Positions 52,701 to 61,700 of a stretch of 64,000 nucleotides of DNA are shown here, piece by piece; positions within the stretch are counted from its first letter, which is position 1, and every line of letters begins with the position of its first letter. The position numbers were made by a program, and so were the translations under genes. This DNA is from Antedon mediterranea (lineage: Eukaryota; Echinodermata; Crinoidea; Comatulida; Antedonidae). The stretch covers positions 15,286,101 through 15,350,100 of the forward strand of contig NC_092677.1 in assembly GCF_964355755.1 (NCBI RefSeq), given 5' to 3'. The notes under the pieces were generated by a model, which was not told the DNA's origin, searched no databases, and worked only from the letters and a program-made list of their open reading frames with translations.

Positions 52701-55700
52701 AAATCGCTGATTCTGTTTAACTTATTTCTACGTATTAGAAACTCTGAGGAATGTGGTATTTAAGCTCTGGTTATATATTCTATCTTTGGCTTTATTGTCA
52801 GTCCATGAATAGTCCCTGTGATAGTACGTTACTTTGGTCATTAGTGGAGATTGAGGCAGTCCCGGTTACCAATCAATGTACACCGGCATTATCTAAACAA
52901 GAGTATTCAGAAAAATGATTACTGTATAACTTAAAAAATATGCGATTCTCAACTGAAAATTGCATGCAATGCATTTCAGAGATTATTTTTCTTGTTTTGT
53001 CAAATAATTAAGGCGTTATACAGAGAGATTTTACGTCTCCCTGCCATATACAGTATAGTCTTGCGTGAAAAAGTATGTATATTCTGTTTTCGTCACTAGG
53101 ACATAAGTGTTGCATAGGTTTACGTTTTATAAAAGCTACATTATTTATTTTAGTACCAAAATAGAATCCAATCAACTGTTGAATTGGTCTTATATGTTAC
53201 ATTTAATACATACCGGTACATGTCAATGCTGTATACATGCTTTTTATGATGCTGTATCATGCCTTGTGACAGAGTATGTTATTTACAGTACAAGAAGGTT
53301 AAAGTATAATATTCTTTTCTTAGATCCATGTACCAGTAATCCATGCCTTAACGGCGGGGTTTGTAGCAATGGTATTACATTTTACACATGTGCATGTACA
53401 AGTGGATTTAGTGGAATAAACTGTCAAACACGTAAGTCTACATAACATTTGGTTTATTTTAGACTTTTACTCCACTTAGGCTGTATCCACGCTAATTTGG
53501 TACACCATCATTACTGTACCTAATGGACGGTGCCTAAATACCTAACATTTCAAAGAAAATAGTACCTGTACAAATACGCTAAGAGCAATTAGTAATTGCA
53601 TAATATGTCTTAGAAAGTTGGCAATGCTCAGTCATTAAATAGTGTCAAGAAATAATTGGACACATTTTGGTCATCTAAAAGAATATAATTTTTTTTACAT
53701 GTATTCATCTTTTTACTGTTTCTTAACATTAAGTAGGCCCAAATGTTTATTTTCCGATGGCAGATATTTTATTTTTTAATTAGGGAGACTTTTTTTAACA
53801 AAATAAATTGGTAACCTGGATTACATCTGTAAAGAAAAAGAAAATAATAGGCATATCAAATTTTTTATTTCAAAAAGTAAATACAAGAACAATTTGCTGG
53901 AATGACAACAACACATTTGCTTTCCTTTTTTTTCAAATGTTTGTTGAGAAATTGCTAATCATTAAGATCATCATCTTTAAATCACAGCTACAATAACGGA
54001 TCCATGCACATCACCACAGGCCGTGACTGGTGATCAAACTACTTGTGGAACAAATGGTGTATTAAGATTTTACTACAATGGAGCAGAATGTGTAGCATTT
54101 GCTTTTTATTGCAATGGAAATGGAAACAACTTTGACAATATTGAGTCATGTCAAACTACATGTGTAGGTAAGTAATAAGTGGTTACCATTGTCTAAAGAT
54201 CAGGAGGTAAATATCTAAATTAAGTTCAATCAGTCAACATCAACGATTTATAAGTCTAAGTTTCCAATAAAATTCTAATGCATTAACGATTGAAGGTTTT
54301 ATTGATTTTAATTCCCTATATATATTTTTTTGCGGATTGCATATTAAGAATTGTGTACATTAGGTCTAAGTGAAAAGTATAAACTGATTGTGGTTTGTTG
54401 CCCTCATTAGATTGTACGGTGAACTATGTAAGCACCACCTCGCCTGTTACCTGATTATATTCAATTATCTTGGGGTGATTTCACTCCTTTAAACTATTCC
54501 ATCATTGTGTGATCATCATTAAAGAATGATGAGTCTGAAGTAACCGCCTTCTGCTCAACATCTGAAATAACAACTATTTTGTAATAATTCACTTTATTAT
54601 TTTATACCATTTGTGCTGCTATTAAATTTTATTTCAGGTTTCAGGTAACTCTGTTCTTTAAAATGCACATGGATGAGTCAGTGTTCACGAAACCGCATGG
54701 AAACCTTGTTTCTTTTTGTCTGGTTTTTCATAAAGATTTTTAATAATGAAATTTTCTTGACTGTTGTACCCTGTTTTAAATTTGTCCAGGTTAAATATAT
54801 TTATCCTGCTCACGATGAGTATTAAACATATTTACGGGTTCTGTTTCTGTCAATTCAAACATGCTAAGTAATAATTGGTTGCCATTGTCAAAAGATCACA
54901 CGATAAACGCAATTAATAATAAATTATAAGTGATCCAAGAATACTTAAAATAAAAGTTGAAATGCTGTTGTCATCATAACGGCTGTATGCTATCTTATTA
55001 TTATCATCATTATCTTGTGGTCAGTCCACTGTTGAATATTACTTCTCCAATCGTATCATCATTTGGCTAATTTTAATTTTCTGCTAACCATTAACGACAA
55101 AGGTTGGATGAACAAGACCAGCGTATCCCGCTAATATTTCCTAAATATTTCCTAATATTCACCGAGTTATTTTAAGTTAATTATGCTGATTTTATATCTA
55201 TGGTTTGCAGTGCCGGTGCCGTCTGCTAAAAATCTGATAATAAAAACTATAATAACTCACTTAATTATTTTATAACCTTTGTGCTGCTATTGAATTTGAT
55301 TTCAGGTACTAATCCTTGTTCTACAAACCCATGTCAGAATGGTGGAGCATGTACTGTAGTTGGTTCTTCATATTCGTGTACATGCGCTAGTAGTAGATAC
55401 ACAGGAACAAACTGTGACGTCGGTAAGTGTCTTAAACTTTCACTATATTCAGTGATGTACAGTAGACCTTGCTTTAATTTAATTTGGTAATTTAAACTGT
55501 TAAAGTTATACTAATTAAAATAGCAGTGTTATCACTGTTATTGTTACAATTATGATAAATATACAATAGGATAGATATTTAATTGTAAAATGAAATTGTC
55601 TTTTATAATTCAGGTTGTTCTTTTAGAATTTTAAATCAAACTCATCTGGACAAACTCTTTGATACTGTTGTTATTGGGGTGTTATTACCTTCTTTTGTAA

Positions 55701-58700
55701 TTACTCATTTTTCATATTTATTTTTTTGAATAAATAAAATACTTAGTAAAATGTATATATGTTTCTTTCAGATATCTGTACATTAACACCACAGGCCACT
55801 GATACCTTAACTACCTGTGGAGTGGATGGTCAATTAAGATATTCTTACAACAGCCAAACTACAAGCTGCGATGCATTTGCTTTTTACTGTAATGGAAATC
55901 AAAACAACTTTCCGGACCCTACTATATGTGGGAATACATGTGGAGGTGAATATCTAAATTAAGTTTAATCAGTCAACTTCAACGATTTATAAGCCTAAGT
56001 TTCCAATAAACTTATAATGCGTTTAACCATTGAAGGTTTTTTTTAATTTTAATTCCATCTATTTTTTTTCGCGTAGTGCATATTAAGAATTGTGTACATT
56101 AAGTGATAACTTTACTTTATTATTTTATAACATTTGTGCTGCTATTGAATTTGATTTCAGTTACTACTCCTTGTACTACAAACCCATGTCAGAATGGTGG
56201 AGCATGTACTGTGGTTGGTTCTTCATATTCGTGTACATGTGCTAGTGGATATACAGGAACAAACTGTGAAGTCAGTAAGTAACTTAAGCTATGTTTACAC
56301 TATCAAACTGGTTTGAAAAAAGTGATGTACCCAACTATGGTAGTAATCAACCCAACTATGCTTGTGATATGACATCATCATGTCCATATATGGGTGCATC
56401 ACATTTTTTTGTCACATTGATTTGATAGTTTAATCAGAGCTTTAAACTCTCAACGTATCCCATGATGTAGAGTAGGCCCACAGTATGCATACCCTGTGAC
56501 TGGGGCAGGACAAACGCCATGTAATTAATATTACAATTATAGGCTAATTTGATTGATACAAAAATGAAAATAAGATATTCTTACAACAGCCAAATTACAA
56601 GCTGCGATGCATTTGCTTTTTACTGTAATGGAAATCAAAACAACTTTTTTGTTTCTAATTTATGTCAGAATACATGTGGAGGTAAATATCTAAATTAATT
56701 CCAATCAGTCAACCTCAACTATATATATGAACCTTTATTTTACTCGACTAAATACTATTTCGCTAACCATTGAAGGTTTTTTATAATTTGTATTACATCT
56801 ATTTTGAGTGAATATTTAAGGATTTGGTACGTTAAGTGAAAACGATAAACTGATTCATTATGTTTTATGAAAAACATATTATCTTGGAATGAGTCCATTG
56901 TTGGACGTACTCCTTTTTAAGATGGTCTGTGCCAACCATTTGACGTCAGGTGTTGACGTCCTAAAGACTATGTTGGTACTTTTTAAGTGCACATAGATAA
57001 GTCAGTGTACAACAATCAGTAAGAACACCTTGTTTCTTTTTACCTTGTTTCTTTTTACCTTGTTTCGCATAAAAATTGTATTTTCCAGTTTTCACTTTCA
57101 TTTATTTGGCATCTCAATACATAACATTAAAAATACATCAATAATATATATAATCACCTTAAATATTAAAATACATCAAAAAAGCAAATAAAAATGGCGG
57201 GATTAATGAGGTCTGACGATGCACGGGAAAACACATAAAGTCGTTTAAAGTAAAACAACTTAATTCCAATGGGGTCCCTAAAAAGATAGTAATTATAATT
57301 TTAACAAAACAAACATTATAAGACGGGGTTCATAAATATATAAGCATATAAGCAAAACATCTGATATAATGGCACAATAATAATTTATCTATGTTTAATT
57401 TTGTAATATTGTTTCAATTCAGTTTTAAATTTCAATGTGTTGGAAATTTGTTTAATATAGTCAGGAAGGTTATTCCATTGTATATATTGAATGTATTGCA
57501 TTCTATGCCTTGGACATTAGGTACAACGAAATTGAGTTTACTACCACGAGTGAAGTGACCATGTAAGTTATTAACTCTATGAAAGTTTTCGTTTAGGTAT
57601 GAAGCACTTCTGCCTATAAATATCTTATGAACTTGGCTAATTTGCAAGAACTTTACTCGGTATTTTACATTTAACAATCCATAATCGTCTAATTGATCAG
57701 CACCTATATGTCTTCTGGGTTCAACTCCTTTTATGAGTCTAACCATTTTGTTTTGAGCAATTTGTAGTTTTCTTTTGATAGCTTTACTGGTTCCACAGAA
57801 CCAAGAAGATGCAGCATAATCAAAAACACATTGTATGAGAGCAGAGCATAATAGTTTACGATTCTTACAACTTAGTATCTTACGTTGGCGGTACATAAAC
57901 TTAAGCCTATTATTTATTTTCTTAATGGTTTTACATGCATATTCTGAACACGTTAAATTTTGATCTATTTCAATACCCAGATACTTGACACAATTACTAG
58001 TGTTGTAGGCGGAACATAACCGACTTCCTAGACTTTTGTACAGTTGGTGGATGATGTATGATGAACCATCATATAAACACCCTATTTTCAATGTTTCCAG
58101 GTTTCTCTTAAATATATTTATCCTGCTCACGATGAGTACCAAACATATTTACGGGTTCTGTTTCTGTCAATTAAAACATGCTAAGTAATAATAGGTTGCC
58201 ATTGTTGAAAGATCACACGATAAATTATATGTGATCCAAGAATATTTAAAATAAAAAATGCTGTTGTCATCATAAAGGCTGTATGCTATCTTATTAATAT
58301 CCTTATCTTGTGGTCAGTCCACTGTTGGACATTACTTCTCCAATCGTATCATCATTTGGCCATTTTTAATTGTCTGCTAACCATTAATAACAAAGGCGGG
58401 ATGAACAAAACCAGAGTATCCCCTACTATTTCTTAAAGATTCACTGAGTTATTTTAAGTTAATTGCGGTGATTTTAAAGCTATAATGGTTTGCAGTAGTG
58501 TCTCCTGCTCAAAATCTGAAAATTATTATTATTACTATAATAACTAACCTTTGTGCTGCTTTTGAATTTGATTTCAGGTACTACTAATCCTTGTTCTTCA
58601 AACCCATGTCAGAACGGTGGAACATGTACTGTAGTTGGTTCTTCATATTCGTGTGCATGTGCTAGTAGATACACAGGAACAAACTGTGATGTCGGTAAGT

Positions 58701-61700
58701 GTCTTAAACTTTCTCTATATTCAGTGATGTACAGTAGACCTTGCTTTAATTTAATTTGATAATTTAAACTGTTAAAGTTATACTAATTAAAATAGCAGTG
58801 TTATCACTGTTATTGTTACAATTATGATAAATATACAATAGGATAGATATTTAATTGTAAAATGAAATTCTCTTTTATAATTCAGGTTGTTCTTTTAGAA
58901 TTTTAAATCAAACTCATCTGGACAAACTCTTTGATACTGTTGTTATTGGGGTGTTATTACCTTCTTTTGTAATTACTCATTTTTCATGATTATATTTTTG
59001 AATAAATAAAATACTTAGTAAAATGTATATATGTTTCTTTCAGATATCTGTACATTAGCACCACAGGCCACTGATACCTTAACTACCTGTGGAATAGATG
59101 GTCAATTAAGATATTCTTACAACAGCCAAACTACAAGCTGCGATGCATTTGCTTTTTACTGTAATGGAAATCAAAACAACTTTCCGGACCCTACTATATG
59201 TGGGAATACATGTGGAGGTAAATATCTAAATTAAGTTCAATCAGTCAACTTCAACGATTTATAAGCCCAAGTTTCCAATAAACTTATAATGCGTTTAACC
59301 ATTGAAGGTTTTTTTTAATTTTAATTCCATCTATTTTTGTTTTCGCGTAGCGCATATTAAGAATTGTGTACATTAAGTGATAACTTTACTTTATTATTTT
59401 ATAACATTTGTGCTGCTATTGAATTTGATTTCAGTTACTACTCCTTGTACTACAAACCCATGTCAGAATGGTGGAGCATGTACTGTGGTTGGTTCTTCAT
59501 ATTCGTGTACATGTGCTAGTGGATATACAGGAACAAACTGTGAAGTCAGTAAGTAACTTAAGCTATGTTTACACTATCAAACTGGTTTGAAAAAAGTGAT
59601 GTACCCAACTATGGTAGTAATCAACCCAACTATGCTTGTGATATGACATCATCATGTCCATATATGGGTGCATCACATTTTTTTGTCACATTGATTTGAT
59701 AGTTTAATCAGAGCTTTAAACTCTCAACGTATCCCATGATGTAGAGTAGGCCCACAGTATGCATACCCTGTGACTGGGGCAGGACAAACGCCATGTAATT
59801 AATATTACAATTATAGGCTAATTTGATTGATACAAAAATGAAAATAAGATATTCTTACAACAGCCAAATTACAAGCTGCGATGCATTTGCTTTTTACTGT
59901 AATGGAAATCAAAACAACTTTTTTGTTTCTAATTTATGTCAGAATACATGTGGAGGTAAATATCTAAATTAATTCCAATCAGTCAACCTCAACTATATAT
60001 ATGAACCTTTATTTTACTCGACTAAATACTATTTCGCTAACCATTGAAGGTTTTTTATAATTTGTATTACATCTATTTTGAGTGAATATTTAAGGATTTG
60101 GTACGTTAAGTGAAAACGATAAACTGATTCATTATGTTTTATGAAAAACATATTATCTTGGAATGAGTCCATTGTTGGACGTACTCCTTTTTAAGATGGT
60201 CTGTGCCAACCATTTGACGTCAGGTGTTGACGTCCTAAAGACTATGTTGGTACTTTTTAAGTGCACATAGATAAGTCTGTTTCTTTTTACCTTGTTTCTT
60301 TTTACCTTGTTTCGCATAAAAATTTTATTTTCCACTTTTCACTTTCATTTATTTGGCATCTCAATACATAACATTAAAAATACATCAATAATATATATAA
60401 TCACCTTAAATATTAAAATACATCAAAAAAGCAAATAAAAATGGCGGTATTAATGAGGTCTGACGATGCACGGGAAAACACATAAAGTCGTTTAAATTAA
60501 AACAACTTAATTCCAATGTGGTCCCTAAAAAGATAGTAATTATAATTTTAACAAAACAAACACTATAAGACGGGGTTCATAAATATATAAGCATATAAGC
60601 AAAACATCTGATATTATGGCACAATAATAATTTATCTATGTTTAATTTTGTAATATTGTTTCAATTCAGTTTTAAATTTCAATGTGTTGGAAATTTGTTT
60701 AATATAGTCAGGAAGGTTATTCCATTGTATATATTGAATGTATTGCATTCTATGCCTTGGACATTAGGTACAACGAAATTGAGTTTACTACCACGAGTGA
60801 AGTGACCATGTAAGTTATTAACTCTATGAAAGTTTTCGTTTAGGTATGAAGCACTTCTGCCTATAAATATCTTATGAACTTGGCTAATTTGCAAGAACTT
60901 TACTCGGTATTTTACATTTAACAATCCATAATCGTCTAATTGATCAGCACCTATATGTCTTCTGGGTTCAACTCCTTTTATGAGTCTAACCATTTTGTTT
61001 TGAGCAATTTGTAGTTTTCTTTGGATAGCTTTACTGGTTCCACAGAACCAAGAAGATGCACCATAATCAAAAACACATTGGATGAGAGCAGAGCATAATA
61101 GTTTACGATTCTTTCAACTTAGTATCTTACGTTGGCGGTACATAAACTTAAGCCTATTATTTATTTTCTTAATGATTTTACATGCATATTCTGAACACGT
61201 TAAATTTTGATCTATTTCAATACCCAGATACTTGACACAATTACTAGTGTTGTAGGCGGAACATAACCGACTTCCTAGACTTTTGTACAGTTGGTAGATG
61301 ATGTATGATGAACCATCATATAAACACCTTATTTTCAATGTTTCCAGGTTTCTCTTAAATATATTTATCCGGCTCACGATGACTATCAAACATATTTACA
61401 GGTTGCGCTTCTGCCGATTAAAACATGCTATAGTTTTCACTAAATAAAAATACAGTTGGTTTATCAATCATAACATATTTAATAATACAACACCATTTTT
61501 CAATAGGAATGATGAGTTTGAAAAACAAACATTTGCTATATTATTTTATTTTCAGTAAATGTCTGCTCACCAAACCCATGCTTCAACAGTGGAGTTTGTA
61601 ACGTTGCTGGTTCAACATATACCTGTACCTGTCAAGGTTGCTTTGGAGGAACCAACTGCCAAACAGGTTGGTTTGTTTTTAACATTATATACAGTAATCT

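Larger units (their letters stand above)
49769..53323. other. Intron 1 of the EGF/Kunitz gene, with nested features
   Basis: It contains a CR1-like 3' end at about 50560-50740, a tRNA-like SINE head at 51954-52025 and a candidate antisense first exon at 52543-52693. No extra EGF or Kunitz exon was found. Confidence 0.5.
54805..58121. repeat. Tandem duplication, unit 1 (about 3.3 kb)
   Basis: The unit begins CCTGCTCACGATGAG and contains EGF, Kunitz, EGF, decayed Kunitz and a truncated LINE. It is followed directly by unit 2 (58122-61368). Coding and later intron parts are about 98-100 percent alike by eye, while the first roughly 450 bp is clearly more diverged. Confidence 0.9.
58122..61368. 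repeat. Tandem duplication, unit 2 (about 3.25 kb)
   Basis: The second copy of 54805-58121 has all features in the same order, offset by 3272-3274 bp for exons and 3247 bp for the LINE owing to a small deletion near 60278. A third partial copy of the unit start follows at 61369-61430. Confidence 0.9.
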
